This document shows, one piece after another, positions 47,401 through 59,281 of a stretch of DNA of 64,000 bases. The stretch comes from Polytrichum commune. Taxonomy: Eukaryota; Streptophyta; Polytrichopsida; Polytrichales; Polytrichaceae. A program made the position numbers and the translations under genes. A model generated the notes under the pieces. It ran no database searches and had not been told where the DNA came from. It saw only the letters and a list, made by a program, of their open reading frames with translations. Where the stretch lies: the NCBI GenBank assembly GCA_950295325.1, contig OX485804.1:60978533-61042532 (forward strand), written 5' to 3'. Positions within the stretch are counted from its first letter, which is position 1; each line of letters opens with the position of its first letter.

Positions 47401-49975
47401 AGACACACAATAGAACATGTCAATCATGGAATACATATAGCCCTAAGGAATGTCCGATCCATAAAACTAAAAGGTCCCACGGAGTGTCAATCTACTCACA
47501 CAACTTCTGCATTTTCATCATCCATTCCTATCAGAGTGCTACCTGAGTGTGGACAGAGAAGGAACTTTCCAAAGCCATTACCTTCAGACTCCTGTAATGC
47601 TCCTGTGCGACTTCTCTAGCAGTCCAGGCTGACCAAAATGAGGCACCAAGAACAGTGCCTACTGCCATTAGCCACAAAAATGTTTCCGATATGTCCACAA
47701 GGGGTCGCTTTGGGGAGTACATCAAAATCCTCACTGCTCGCATCACCAAAAAACACAGATAATTAGAAGACTATTTTAGCTTTTTGAGGAAACACACATG
47801 TGCAAAATTCAGGACGCTGATATTCATCCAGAGAAAAGAAGACACAATTTGTATGCAAACCCTAGATAAACCACTCTCTAAAACTGCACCTCCCAGTTTC
47901 CATTCTAAAAATAAGGAGCAATTTAACCAACACTATAGTGAAATTGTCCAATCATGCAAGAGTGCATATCCCAATCCAACACAATTATTACATTATAACA
48001 TATTAGTCTTTGTATTCAGAATAGCCCAAAATATTCCCAGCAGGGAATATTTTCCTGCAAAAATGGACAAAATGTAAAGCTCAAATGTAGCATGATAACA
48101 TCATATTTGGTCCAACAAGGAATCCTCAAAACTGATAGCTTGAAAATGTAATAGAAGGAGACTCTGCCCGACACTTGGACTGACTGACTTGGTCCAAAAT
48201 TTACCTACCTTGTCCATCATGAAGTAAAGCATTCTCCAGCGTTTTTCCTGCTGACTTGGGTAATAGAACTGACGGAATTGTAATATCTTTAAATGTGTCA
48301 TTTTCTGAGCACACCATTTTATAAAGCTCTGCATCACAATCGCCAAATAAACACCCAATAAGAATCTCCAAGTCCCCAATATCCAGATCCAGATCTACAA
48401 GTGCACATACAGACAAAAATGTGATCTTCATGATCATTGCACTTGGTATAAGTACAACAGTTTCTGCTGAATAAAAGACCTCAATTACGACAATGGCACT
48501 AGCTTTTATATAAATGCCTGTTCTAATACTCAGGTTGTAGAGATTGTGTTGTACATGAACAAGTTGTAGACTTCAGAGACTACAAAGTCTACTTCAAGAA
48601 TTTCAAATTATTGTAGACGGGTACCTTCTATATCATTCATAACAAGTAGTGCCACTGCACCAGCTGCTTGTGCCATCCGTGCCTTTGTTGTGAAGGTACA
48701 ATTTCCTCGTTGCACCAATGCAGCTTGGTTGGTGAGCTATGGACGACATAAGCCAAACCCTCATTAAGAAACAGAAAGTACAAACAGAATAGACCTCTAA
48801 AACTAAGTCCTTAACCAAAACCTTTCACTAGTCCTTACTACCAATTTTGGAAACTGAACCATGAAAGCAGAGAATTCAAACATGACTCAAGTTATATGAA
48901 ATGAACTATCCCACGTATTAAACCACTTACATTTTTAGAAGACAGGCTGCATGAATCAACAGGGCTTGACTCTGCCAAAAGAACGGCATTACTGTCCACC
49001 GCATGATCTATTATTGTTTGGCCAAAGCGGGCACTTACACCCACAAGTTCGGTGGCCTCCACCCCATTCACCCAGTTCTTAACCTTCACCTGAAATGCAA
49101 ATGCAGTAATTCAACACTTTGGCTCAAATTTTGCAGATTAGTACAGTTTAGCCTATTTAAAGAAGAGAATAACTAGGATCTCTAAGCATCTTCGACCCCC
49201 AGTCCTTAAATATCGAAGCACAAAACCACGTACTAGAAACTTTTATAAGAAGTCTTGGTATTTATGTTGAAAGAGGGATTATCGACTAAATCCTCAAATA
49301 ATCTTGCTGCCCATCCACAGAAAACCCTAACCCCTGCTTCACCCCATCGATAGACAGAAACACCACATCCTCGCCCCCACAGAGCGTCAATTCTACGACA
49401 CAAACCACTATATACAAAATTACATGAGAAATTACATGCGATATTATATGCGAAATATGCTAAACCCTGCCTATACAACCATGTCCATCAAGAGATGTCA
49501 ACGTTGGCGACCATACCAAGCTAAAATAAATGCAATCACAATGCTCCTGTCCACTACACCCATGTGTAAACAGGGGCATGTAAAAACCAACTCCGAATTG
49601 GAGCCATCGATGAGTGGAATCCACAGAACACTCGCACAGCCTCTTACTGCCCATCCACGACAAACCCTAACCCCTGCTTCACCCAATTGAGAACCAAAAC
49701 AAACAGATCCTGATTCCTCACCCCCATAGAACGCCACTCTCAGAATCAAGTCAACAACACATGCCCCTACATGCGAAATTACAAACCCGAACGGCCGCAG
49801 AAAATCATCACAAACGCACCAAAACGAAATTATTCTCGCAACCAGGCTGCTTGGGCGCTTCGGAATCGTCGTGCACAATGTCATCCCCGACACACAGCTG
49901 CGCCGCTAGCAACACCACCAACAAAATCCACAATCCGGCACCGCCGCTTCGTCGCGTCGCCTCCGCCATCGCCAT
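44486..49975 (-). CDS. SPPL: Signal peptide peptidase-like intramembrane aspartyl protease with PA domain
   Basis: Fourteen exons join by GT-AG in consistent phase: 49975-49820, 49089-48931, 48736-48625, 48328-48209, 47733-47582, 47310-47131, 46881-46847, 46618-46462, 46179-46126, 45950-45858, 45620-45478, 45283-45213, 45027-44944 and 44619-44486. This gives 549 residues, close to the usual 540 of plant SPPL2-5. A signal peptide ([11 protein letters not shown]) is followed by CENNFVL and the PA domain ([19 protein letters not shown] to [10 protein letters not shown]), then nine predicted membrane segments. Catalytic motifs are FVYDIFWVF (Asp388) and [11 protein letters not shown] (Asp441), with the QPAL motif at about 494-497. 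Such enzymes cleave type II membrane proteins in endosomal or vacuolar membranes. No defect was seen. The start is the first ATG after the 5' leader. Confidence 0.95.
49308..49800. repeat. Duplicated segment in SPPL intron 1
   Basis: Positions 49308-49460 and 49648-49800 both run CCCATCCAC, ACCCTAACCCCTGCTTCACC, CTCGCCCCC or CTCACCCCC and ACATGCGAAATTACA in order, with about 70 percent identity. The upper copy abuts exon 1 of the SPPL gene. This looks like an old local duplication inside the intron. Confidence 0.55.
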
Positions 49976-50235
49976 CACTCGATTCCCTCACGCTTCGCAC
50001 CCCGAATTCTGCCCCTACATCCCTCCTCGTGAGCAAAATCACTTCATATATCGCAAAAACCTGTGCGTTTCTTTTGTGTTCAGCGCCGCTTGGAGGATCT
50101 GTAAGTGGCCGATGAATTGCGACCTGCGTAGAGGTAGTGACGATGGCGATTTCAGGGGCCAACAATCGCCGCGACCGCAACGATCGAAGAACGTGAAGAA
50201 AAGGCTCCCCAAACATTTCCATTGTAGCTGCGTGC

Positions 50236-50241
50236 CACGTG
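50236..50241. promoter_or_regulatory. G-box (CACGTG) upstream of the SPPL gene
   Basis: CCACGTGG, followed by TTGAC (W-box core), lies about 260 bp upstream of the SPPL start codon. G-boxes are bHLH/bZIP sites in plants. Position supports promoter function, but one hexamer can occur by chance. Confidence 0.4.
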
Positions 50242-50337
50242 GGTTGACTCTATTGGGTGGTCATTGCGAGCAAACCCCCACTACAACTCTAATAGTGCAC
50301 GGTACACCCAAACCTCTGTAATGTCACCTTCCATAAT

Positions 50338-50430
50338 GTCACTCCCTCTCTTATATCCCATGCCCTAGGGAACGGAATGTGGTCAGTTTAAATATCCCTC
50401 CTTGTTGTCACATTTCCCTCTCATATATCA
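50338..50430 (+). repeat. Dispersed repeat R2, copy 2
   Basis: It matches 28737-28832: CCCTAGGGAAC, then CTCCTTGTTGTCACATTTCC and CATATATCAT. It lies just beyond the putative SPPL promoter. Confidence 0.65.
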
Positions 50431-50879
50431 TGGATTTTAACGATAATATAATCCACCAAAGCATTGTATTCAAATCACACGCTCACACGCATCATGTTGT
50501 CATCATTGTCATTGTCATTATTATAATGTTAACTTTGTGTTATTCCATAATATCACATGCTATACTAATTCTATATTATCACACATCCATGTTAACATTA
50601 CAGATCTCCTTAACATCACGTGCACTTTGTTTGGTAGGTTAGAGTGTATATGACAAGGGGACAAATGATGGCACACTTACCATTTCCCAAGTGAGTAAGG
50701 TACATAGGTCTTAAATGGTTACTTTTTCCGACTAACCCACTTCACCAAGGGCTATAAAACATATGATTAGTACGAGATCGATAGTAGATCCAAACCAAGG
50801 CCGTAGCCGCTTTCCTCATAACTTTTGGAGGTCACACGAATAGCTTCATTCATTATCAAAATGAATATTATGGTGTTCA

Positions 50880-51075
50880 TTAAATGGTCATATAGGTCCC
50901 TTCAATTACGTTGACTACTAAGCTAAGAATGGTTATCATATTTTGAGTGCATAATCCAATCTCTTTTAAACACATGTCTTTTTAATATCCGTTCTTGGAG
51001 CCACAATAACCACATACCTCTCAAATATGGGTGTATGATTTTGATAAGTACATAATTAGGCACATCTACCTTATT
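50880..51075 (+). repeat. Dispersed repeat family R1, copy 5
   Basis: It holds ATAGGTCCCTTCAATTACGT, CATAATCCAATCTCTTTTAA, ACACATGTCTTT, CACATACCTCTCAAATATGG and TTAGGCACATCTACCTTAT. It links the divergent 2.3-kb copy to the rest of the family. Confidence 0.75.
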
Positions 51076-51079
51076 TACA

Positions 51080-52850
51080 TAAGTAAACAACTTTGAGTAA
51101 TTGGTTCATTTACTGTCATGGAAATTGATATGCAAAGGGAACTAATTTTACATTTGGAATTAATAAGTGCCACACAATTATCTTGTTGCTCTTAAATGAT
51201 ATGCATATAATTATTCGTATTCTAAAGTCGGAGATGGTATAGTCATTTGGGTGAACTAAAAAATCTCAACCATGCTCAACCATGGCCTCAACATAAATTT
51301 CTGTTATATTTGAATAGGTACATTTCAAATTTTCACATTAGAAGAAGGTTCAATGAAACCAATGTTCGGACATTATAGATGCAGTAGTTGAAGGCTTCAC
51401 ATATGCTTGATAATGGAAAGTAATTGCTTGTGCAAAGATCTTGAGTGAGAAGAAGATTCCATGGAACCAATGTTTGGAAATGACAACGTGATCTAGTTAG
51501 CTAATGATAAGTAAGTTTCGAGCATGGCTTCAAACTCCAACGTCAAATTTGAATTTCTTCCAAGCAGGATGCAGCTCAGTTTCTTGCAGCAATGAATGAT
51601 TCCAAAGCTCTCGCACCTCTAGGCAATAGTACTGCACAAAGCCTCCCCTTAAGCCATGGAACTGAACTTATGAAGTCCTGAATTGCCCATGATTATTAGT
51701 TTGCAACCTTTCAGGGGGTGAATATTGTGAGGCAGGGTTGATTTTAAGAGATTGAGACCACTTCTCAGTGAGGAGTTGCGAGTAGGATGACACTTTGAAC
51801 TCCAAAATGTTTGAACTGTCATGTTTCCAAGCAGAGAGTCGGTAGAATTTCATCATATTATGTTTTTTGAACGTAATCTTCAAGTTGCATGGGTGTTGAT
51901 TGCAATGTAATCCATCTGTCCGAAATTTGACATAATTCTTGGGACATGTGAAATTTCTCAACAAATATCCGATTAAGTCCAGCTCTTGAACTAACGAGAT
52001 TCAGTGGAAAATGCGCATACTGAACGAAATTAAGGTCACAATAAAAACACCTTCCATTTCAGGAAACCCATTTGCATAATCTCATTTGCATAACCAGATT
52101 AATCTCTCGTCTCTACGGGATGTAGTACAAACCTCCACAACACAAAAGCCAATGCATACATCAATGTATAACCAAATGGATGAAGCAGCTTATAAATGAA
52201 AATAGAAGACAAATAAAAACAACACCAAGTCTCGTTACCACATTTCGTTTGATTTCATTAATGATCAGCAACCGAGTACAACTTACTCGGTTGCAAAGTA
52301 AGCAGAAATGGATAGCTTTCCCTCTGATCTCGCAGGATCACATCAATTCACCGATGTATATTGTCGACAAATAACTGGATGTCCTGTACAGGTGGCACAA
52401 TCCATGCTTTTCAAAATTTTCAAACTTACAGCGCTACAGAGATGCAAGTAAGACTATCTATCGTGTTAAGTTTCATGGATGGATGTAGCACTACTCAGTC
52501 AAGAAGGACAGTCAATTACTGTACACGAGACATGGATCTTACCACATCGTCTGTGTGGGCACCTCTTTCGGGAGTCATGGATAGTCCTCAAATACTTCTT
52601 GACCTGTGAGACATTCGTCAAGAATTTCCAGCTCTTACTCAGCTTACATAACTTCAAACCAAGAAATGTGCAACATGGAATGACGTGCTGTCTCTCTGAA
52701 TGTCCTCACTTACATGCCTTGGTCAAGAGATGCAAGTTCTGCAGTCCTCCCATAACACCAGCAAGCTCGGCCAACCGAAATTCTGAAGAGCTCCGTTTCG
52801 ATGGCAGCCTCGTAGGTCAACAACCCACCAAAACATCACATATCAATAAA
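51080..52850. other. Downstream flank of the 53-kb gene
   Basis: No gene is supported. Open frames at 51668-51964 (minus) and 52361-52871 (plus) have no domain. The part near 52000-52850 may be 3' untranslated sequence of the minus-strand gene at 53 kb, or DNA duplicated with it. Confidence 0.35.
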
Positions 52851-52855
52851 CACAA

Positions 52856-53094
52856 TGAGTCATCAATCTGAACTGCTATAGGCAGAAAAAGCATCTTCAT
52901 GGTCATGACCCACACCATCACATGAACCACCCTGTAACCATTGCCTGAGTTCAGTAGCATCCTGCTGCGTCAAGAGCCTCTCGTTCAAAGTCAGATTCTC
53001 GTCCTCGAAGCATGCTATATGTCTCTTGTTCTGCAAGACGAACTGCCATGAGCTTCCATGTTCATCACGTGTGCCGATGGATATGTCAATTCAC
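52856..53094 (-). pseudogene. Truncated tandem copy of the 3' end of the 53-kb gene
   Basis: About 239 bp match 53110-53356 at roughly 80 percent, including the stop codon and the tail coding EDENLTLNERL, ELRQWLQGGSCD and AFSAYSSSD. A small deletion and substitutions disrupt the frame upstream, giving TAG and TAG-like stops in the middle. The copy lacks all 5' coding sequence. It lies directly behind the intact gene in the same orientation, so an unequal tandem duplication is likely. Confidence 0.8.
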
Positions 53095-53115
53095 ATATGA
53101 ATTTACAAAGAGTCA

Positions 53116-53940
53116 TCAATCTGAACTGCCATAGTCAGAAAAAGCATCGTCATGGTCATCAACCACAGCATCACACGAACCACCCTGTAACCTTTGCCGG
53201 AGTTCAGTAGCCTCCTGTTGCACCAAGAAGAGCCTCTCCTTTAGGGTCAGATTCTCGTCCTCCAAGTATGCTATGTGACTCTCTTGCTCTGCAAGGCGAA
53301 CTTCCATGAGCTGCACGTTGCTCTTCATCGCGTTCCCCGAAGGATATGTCAATTCAAAGCGGCTGACGCCATGATCAAGCCGTTCCTCTACCTGCTGCAC
53401 AGATTGGGGACCCTGCACATCATCAGCCATACTGCTAACCTCGTTGGCAACACCACAGGCACTGGGGGTTTCATCATTGAACGAACGAAGATGGATAAGA
53501 CCAGCCATGGAACCATAGCCATCAACTCCCAAATCCTTAACCTCCTCCACAAGACCTCCTCTATACTGCGGAAGCATAGGAGATTGAAAAACAGGAGTGC
53601 GAAGAAAAGCAGGAGTTGCAGGAGACGTAGATGATCCCAAACCCCCTGACTGCCGAACTCTCATTAGAAATGAGCTGTTATTGAACGGAGCTCTGGGGAC
53701 GCTCTTCCTCCTCTTCGGAAAGTGCTTCCTGGATCTAATTCGGTTCTGCCGTTGCAAATCACTCAGTCTCGGAGGCTCGTAGCTGTTAATCACAAACTGC
53801 ACATCGCTCCCTTGCTGCTGCACCTTCGATCTCTTCGTATACCGAGATGGGGTCTTCCACTGCCGTTTCTGAGACGCAAATCGCCCTCTTAAAATCCTAG
53901 GTCCAACCTGCTGACAAACCGGAGCCATGGCAGAATCCAT
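53116..53940 (-). CDS. Unidentified plant protein with C-terminal coiled coil
   Basis: A single uninterrupted exon encodes 274 residues. An ATG at 53940 is followed by a second Met five codons later (MAPVCQQ), which may be the real start. The N-terminal third is strongly basic (RKHFPKRRKSVPRAPFNN), with SFLMRVRQSGG following, then a Pro-rich segment and VDGYGSMAGLIHLRSF. The C-terminus (residues 200-255) is a heptad coiled coil (QLMEVRLAEQESHIAYLEDE, LTLKERLF, ATELRQRLQ) ending in an acidic tail. The NNSSFLMR and GYGSM-GLI-LR motifs recall plant-specific proteins of unknown role; I would not assign a function. Basic nuclear-type N-terminus plus coiled coil suggest a nuclear or scaffold protein (inference). 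Selection on the frame is implied by its length and composition. Confidence 0.8.
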   Translation of the reverse strand: MDSAMAPVCQQVGPRILRGRFASQKRQWKTPSRYTKRSKVQQQGSDVQFVINSYEPPRLSDLQRQNRIRSRKHFPKRRKSVPRAPFNNSSFLMRVRQSGGLGSSTSPATPAFLRTPVFQSPMLPQYRGGLVEEVKDLGVDGYGSMAGLIHLRSFNDETPSACGVANEVSSMADDVQGPQSVQQVEERLDHGVSRFELTYPSGNAMKSNVQLMEVRLAEQESHIAYLEDENLTLKERLFLVQQEATELRQRLQGGSCDAVVDDHDDAFSDYGSSD

Positions 53941-54343
53941 CCAACAAAACACAATCTTAAAGATGAACGCCTCCTCGAAACACAAACTCTAAAGCTCCAA
54001 AATCAGGAACAGAAACTAGCGAGTCAGAATAAACTTCCGAAATCTAGCGGCCCTTGATTGACCTCCAAAGTCCAGAATCCAACCGCTCTTCCTTCCTAAA
54101 ACGCGTGCGCTTCTGCCAATTGAAACAGAGCACCAGTGAAAGCGATCCACACGCCAATTCGTCTAAATAATGACAACCAGAACATATCAATCGAACAGAG
54201 TTTCAAGAGAGCTTCTCTGGCGAATTAAAAATGCTCGGAATTGTGTTGCATCCTTCTCAATCCCGGTTGCTGCAAGTGTCATACTGTTTGGCTATGGAAA
54301 GAGGAGGGAGAGCTTTGTAGGACAAGCAAGCAAAGCTAAGTTC

Positions 54344-54401
54344 TAGGGTTTAAGGGCCTAGGGTTTGGGGAGGATGAGAGCCTATACATGCATGCCACGT
54401 G
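54344..54401 (-). promoter_or_regulatory. Two telo-boxes and a G-box upstream of the 53-kb gene
   Basis: AAACCCTA on the minus strand occurs at 54351-54344 and 54366-54359, with CACGTG at 54396-54401. All lie about 400-460 bp upstream of the start codon at 53940. Telo-boxes are common in promoters of plant growth and translation genes. Confidence 0.4.
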
Positions 54402-54716
54402 TCGCATAAAGTATGGAAAAAATCCCTTCCTAGGCTTCTGTTGCTGATTAGTCTTGGAAACTACTGTAGCATTCTGTCTATTCATGTGAAGGACCAGGTT
54501 CCGCTTTAGATTCTTTCTGATGCTCATTAAGCAAACAAGGATCCAAGAAACCCTCGGAAGGCACCGGAGGCAACCAGACTTTGCCACTAAATGGCTTCCA
54601 AGGGGCAATTTCTATGAGTCTTGCGAGGCACATTTCGTGTTGGAAACTTCCCTAATATAAGCCCATGCAACATAAGTTTCCATCACTATTTGAGAATGTA
54701 GTTCTAAAGAGTCTTA

Positions 54717-55161
54717 GGGGCGGTTTACACTATGGACCATGAAGTCGTCCCACGTAAGAGACCTATTTTGCGTGGGACGACTTCATGGGACGACTTCCAT
54801 GGTCCGAGTTACTAAAATATTAGTTTTCATGGTTCATGGGCCCTTCACTAGGTGTAAACCGAATGTGGACCATGAAGAATGACCATGCACCAAAAAGGCT
54901 TAAAACGGCATTTTTCTGACATGGGCCCTTGCTCTTTTTCCCGGACCGCCTCTTTTGCTTGTCCCAACGGAAAACCCGTTGGACCATGGCAGTGGATAGA
55001 GTAGGCTTAAAAAATAATATTTTGTGGACCTCAACCTCCGTGGTCACTCTGCCATTTTTTCCTTGGTGTAAACCCAAGTCGTCCCAGGACGACTTCAACG
55101 TCCAATCACATCGCTTAGACGGCCGTGGGACGACTTCATGGTCCATAGTGTAAACCGCCCC
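54717..55161. mobile_element. PIF/Harbinger-type MITE, 445 bp
   Basis: The ends GGGGCGGTTTACACTATGGA and onward through CCATGAAGTCGTCCCACG are perfect inverted repeats of 38 bp (54717-54754 against 55124-55161). TTA flanks both sides (54714-54716 and 55162-55164), a Harbinger-type duplication. Extra copies of GTCGTCCCA/TGGGACGAC inside make long nested stems. Non-coding. Confidence 0.9.
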
Positions 55162-55223
55162 TTAAGTCTTTCTCTCAATTAGACCAACAAGTTGATATTA
55201 GCTTATATCTCACAAAGGCTACC

Positions 55224-55226
<3 letters not shown>

Positions 55227-55255
<29 letters not shown>
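55227..55255. repeat. (CT)n microsatellite
   Basis: A 29-nt uninterrupted CT run lies just beyond the MITE. Confidence 0.95.
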
Positions 55256-55258
<3 letters not shown>

Positions 55259-55489
55259 TTGAAACATTATTTGGTACATTCCTTAATCTCAAGAATATAA
55301 TAAAAATGTACTCACATGTGATATTGATGATCAAATTTCAAATATGTAATTACAATTGTGTGTAATTGTGTGTTTTAAACACGAATCACGAATAGCATCA
55401 AGGTAGAAAAGCCGAGAACAGTGCACTAGACTAGGGGTTAATTAATTGTTCTGTAAACCCAAAATGGTTAATTGTAAAGTGGTGGTGGT

Positions 55490-55827
55490 CCGAAAAGGAT
55501 GCAATGATAGGCGGGACTCGATGATTGGTTGGATAGGTGTTTTTCACACCACTTGCAATCACTTTTAAGTGCCATTGAGATAATTGTCTTGGGTGCATTA
55601 ATATGTAGAGTAGGATATTTTGATGCTCTTATTAGGGAGACTCTTACTATACAAGTCGGGGGTTTAACTTGCTTGCCTCTTTGGAAAAATGTAAGAAATT
55701 ATTTACATAGAATAAAATTATGAATCGACTTGTATTCCTTGTCGTTTCCTCTGCTCCATCTCTGAAATATATTGCTCAAATTTCAAGCCACTCTTTTTGA
55801 CCAAATCAACTTATATTTCATTTTTTC

Positions 55828-55840
<13 letters not shown>
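55490..55840 (+). repeat. Dispersed repeat R3, forward copy
   Basis: About 350 bp match the reverse complement of 62455-62805. Shared ordered blocks are AAAAGGATGCAATGATAGG, GATAGGTGTT, TTTCACACCACTT, CACTTTT-GTGC, GGGTTTAACTTGC-TGCCTCTTT, and CAAATCAACTTAT. Divergence is about 25-30 percent with small indels. No coding frame survives. Confidence 0.7.

Positions 55841-55870
<30 letters not shown>
55830..55870. repeat. (TA)n microsatellite
   Basis: A 41-nt alternating AT run closes the R3 forward copy. Confidence 0.95.
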
Positions 55871-55873
<3 letters not shown>

Positions 55874-55874
55874 C

Positions 55875-58800
55875 TTATGGTGTTCTACCATTTTGAAAAG
55901 TGCACTTGACAATGGAGTTAATTTTAGTCAAGGATGGTTTTATATAGAATTAGCTATAACATGAATATGTGAAGCTCAAATGCAATTTTTACACATATAA
56001 CAACCGGTAATGTGTCTCTTAGAGACAAGATAACTATAGTGCCCACCCCGAGAGGCGTTAGTAGTCATGCACCACTGTTATTATGCCCAGAGGGTATAAT
56101 ACCAAGGGTGGGTCGAATGGGCATTTCAATCACGCTGACCTATGGTCAGCGTTTCTTCTCTCTTAGAGACTTGGATGCTTAAGGGTGAATCCAACGAGGC
56201 ATGTGACCCTATGTGGTCACTTGCAACTCCACGACGAATTTGACTGATGGATTAAATTTGGGATTGTTTTGTCGTGTTACCAACCGCAAATCACAAAGTT
56301 TTCATTTCAAGGTCCGTGTTCGTAGTTGACATGCATAAGTTATAGAAGGTCAATTTGACGATTAATGATGACATAGGCTCTCCCAATTGTATTGACAATT
56401 GAACCTATAATGATTAATAAACTTATGAGCATGTAGTCCAACCTCGTTGTAATGCATGTTTTTGATGTCCATTCCTAACTCCAAATCTTGTCGTTTATCA
56501 ATTAAATACATGTATGTAGTTAAGAAGAGTCCTTAAGTGTTGTAGACTCCAAACTCCAATTCATTCTTTGGGGAAACTTAGACATCTACAATTTACATAG
56601 TTAATGCTTCAATAACATGTTAAATTGTTACGTAAACATAAGGGAGGTCGAGTTAAGGTTCACACTTAGATCACCAATTTCCAAATTTTGTTTCATTGCT
56701 TTCTCTACTCCTTGGTTTATACTAGTGTTGGGCAATCAAAGATAAGAAGGTCTCTCGGAAGGGTGAGATTAACCTCTTTCTCAAAGCATGGCAATTGAAG
56801 AATAAGGAGATCTTAGAATGAAGCATACAAATGAACGTTATGGGCTTGAATGAATGAATGAATTGAATCTTTGATGGTGAAGGTTAACAATCTCCTTAAA
56901 AAGTGTGGTGGTTTCTATATTACACTGAATAGATCACCCTTTCAGTACTCTTAGGATATTCAAAGGGTGTTATGGATGAGATTGTTTGTTTTACAATAAA
57001 CGTAACATTGAACTCATTACACATGAAATACTAAAACACACATCTTTCAAACTCAAGCAGCAACATTGCCACATACAACAAATTTTCACAACCTTCACAT
57101 TTATAAGATTCTATTAGTAACTAGGATTTACGTAAAAAGACTTGTCCAATGAGACGTTTGAGAGTGGGCACCTTTCTACCTAGTAATTAATTAAACTACA
57201 AAAGTAAGTTAGGCATCCTAGAGAATAATCTTCTCAAATTGTGCAAATTAAAAAAGAAAAAGAAAAAGAAAAAGAAGTTAGACATTCATCCAAGTCATTT
57301 CTATAATTTATGGATGATTTTTCCTTATTTCTTCTATGGCATTTACGATTAACCTAAGCACTTCCCTTGAACTATATTCCTACCCTACAGTTTGTCTTTT
57401 ACTTGTATGTCATGGTTTTGCGTGCCAACAAATTTTTCTTTGTGTGAGAGTTATATAGATGCCAGTGAATGTCACTTGCATATATTGTGATTTTAGGCAC
57501 TCTTGGAAATAATTTTTTTTAAAAATCAACGAACTTAATTTCCAAAATATTTAGACACCTTTTAATTTAATTATTTAATGCCCAAGCTGCTAGAGAGCTA
57601 TGGTATACCTCTCATGTTATACTTTTGCAAGTGAACATACCTCTCATGTTATCAATAAAAAAAACCATTGGGAGCCGGCTCTAGTCCCAAGTAAAGGTAT
57701 GTGTGTTTGCTTTAACAATGAGTTTAGTATCAAAGATTTGCAAATGGATATAGTAGAACCGAATTGAGATACACTAACCACATATTCATCAAGGGAACAA
57801 TGTATTTACTTTGGAGTGATGAGAGGTACTCGCATCCACAACAACTTGCCTTGGTCAAAACAATGTGAGTCCAAAGGTGTTGTGGAATCTCATAACATGT
57901 CTCAAAAACACGAAGGTCGAAGTCAAAGTGTTGCGGCTTTTATAAAACATTAAATCTCTTTCATTTGAAAAGGGTGAGAAAACACGAGGCTTAGCAGTGT
58001 TGTGCTAGCACTTTGTAATGTTTTATATATAGTAAATGGAACACTTCAAGTTCTACCAAAAGCAAAATGGAAAATGTATTCCAATTATTTGATCCATGTC
58101 ATCATAAACCATTTTACATGCGATCTTCCGACCTTCCTAAACAATTAGCAATGGTGAGGAACAGTGGGGCCATGGCCTCACCACCACGTTCTTCATTATA
58201 TGTCAGATGGGTGGACATAATATGCAATAGTGGAAACAAATTCTCCATGTGGCATGTTATATCTCAAGTTAGTTTTTGTATTATAACACACATCCATGTG
58301 CTGGACAAATCATTGAAATCCACTAAGGGAAAGAAAAAAACTTGACACCCCCCCCCCTCCCTCCATGTGGAAGTGTGCATTAACTTTTCCTAGAGGATAA
58401 GAATTGACAATATGCACAATTGTAAGGTGCCCGGGGCAGGAGGGGAGGGGTGAAGTTCAAAGAGACAAACTTGGCTACATGAATATTTCCGAGCCAAAGG
58501 TTGACATTCGTTTGAGCAGAAAAGCATGAGTTTGCATGAATACGTTTATATGGACTTGAGATTGTTGTATTGCACACTATTTGTTTCTGGTGGGCAAAGT
58601 TTTCATGTGTATGAGATTTCTTGTCATTTTTCTAGAATCTTGAGATATAAAACTCAATTAATCCACTCTTGCACCATTCAAAATGGGTGAAACACAATGA
58701 TGGCCACATTCCAACTTGCATGCTTGATAACAAGAAAAATGTACACTCTTGCATGTTGGCCTCCTTATTCCACATGGAAGTGTTGAGCCAACAATATGCT

Positions 58801-59010
58801 TGGACATATTGGGAAAAGCTTTGAGGATGCCAACAAAGTCTAAGGTAGACATGTCTTGTTGAACACCTACTTTTGGGTGCAAAATGGTTAAATTATTTTC
58901 CAGAAGGAACGCTTATAATATTTCTATAGATATTCATACGTCAACTGCTTGGTTCGTTTAGCCAAAATTTTGATGCTCAAAACACGCTCAAACAAATCCA
59001 CTTGCAGCAC
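55875..59010. other. Intergenic DNA
   Basis: No gene is supported. It contains one R1 copy, an (AGAAAA)n run near 57250-57276 and a run of 10 C at 58348-58357. Frames at 58067-58345, 58380-58577 and 58658-58882 show no domains. Confidence 0.45.
56368..56500 (+). repeat. Dispersed repeat family R1, copy 6 (diverged)
   Basis: ATGACATAGGCTCTCCCAAT, TGTATTGACAATTGAA, GCATGTAGTCCAACCTCG and ATGTTTTTGATGTCCATTCC are aligned variants of the 63.7-kb copy. Confidence 0.6.
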
Positions 59011-59217
59011 ACTTATGGTAGACGGTCCTAATATTGCGCAATGTTGACATCAACAAGACATATCATGCCAAAAAATTATATTTTTTAAATTTTTTTTGGG
59101 AATATCTAGTGGGATGAAGCGTAATTTGGATGGAAGAAAAAATATTTCAGAACGGATGACATCCAGACAAACAATCTTGCCCGATTACCAAGGGGGTGGA
59201 TATTTTAGAATTTAAAA

Positions 59218-59281
59218 ATGCCACCCTAATACTGTGCAGATAATTGCGCGCGCAATGAATTGCACAATATTAGGGCATGGC
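59218..59281. repeat. Hairpin made of terminus-like sequences
   Basis: TGCCACCCTAATACTGTGCA and TGCACAATATTAGGGCATGG face each other around GATAATTGCGCGCGCAATGAAT, whose centre ATTGCGCGCGCAAT is palindromic. The arms resemble the TIRs of the surrounding element. Confidence 0.7.

Noticed and set aside
49498-50321. Several frames of 110-190 codons around the SPPL first exon
   Set aside because: High GC in this interval opens many frames; only the minus-strand exon 49975-49820 joins the rest of the gene in phase with a signal peptide.
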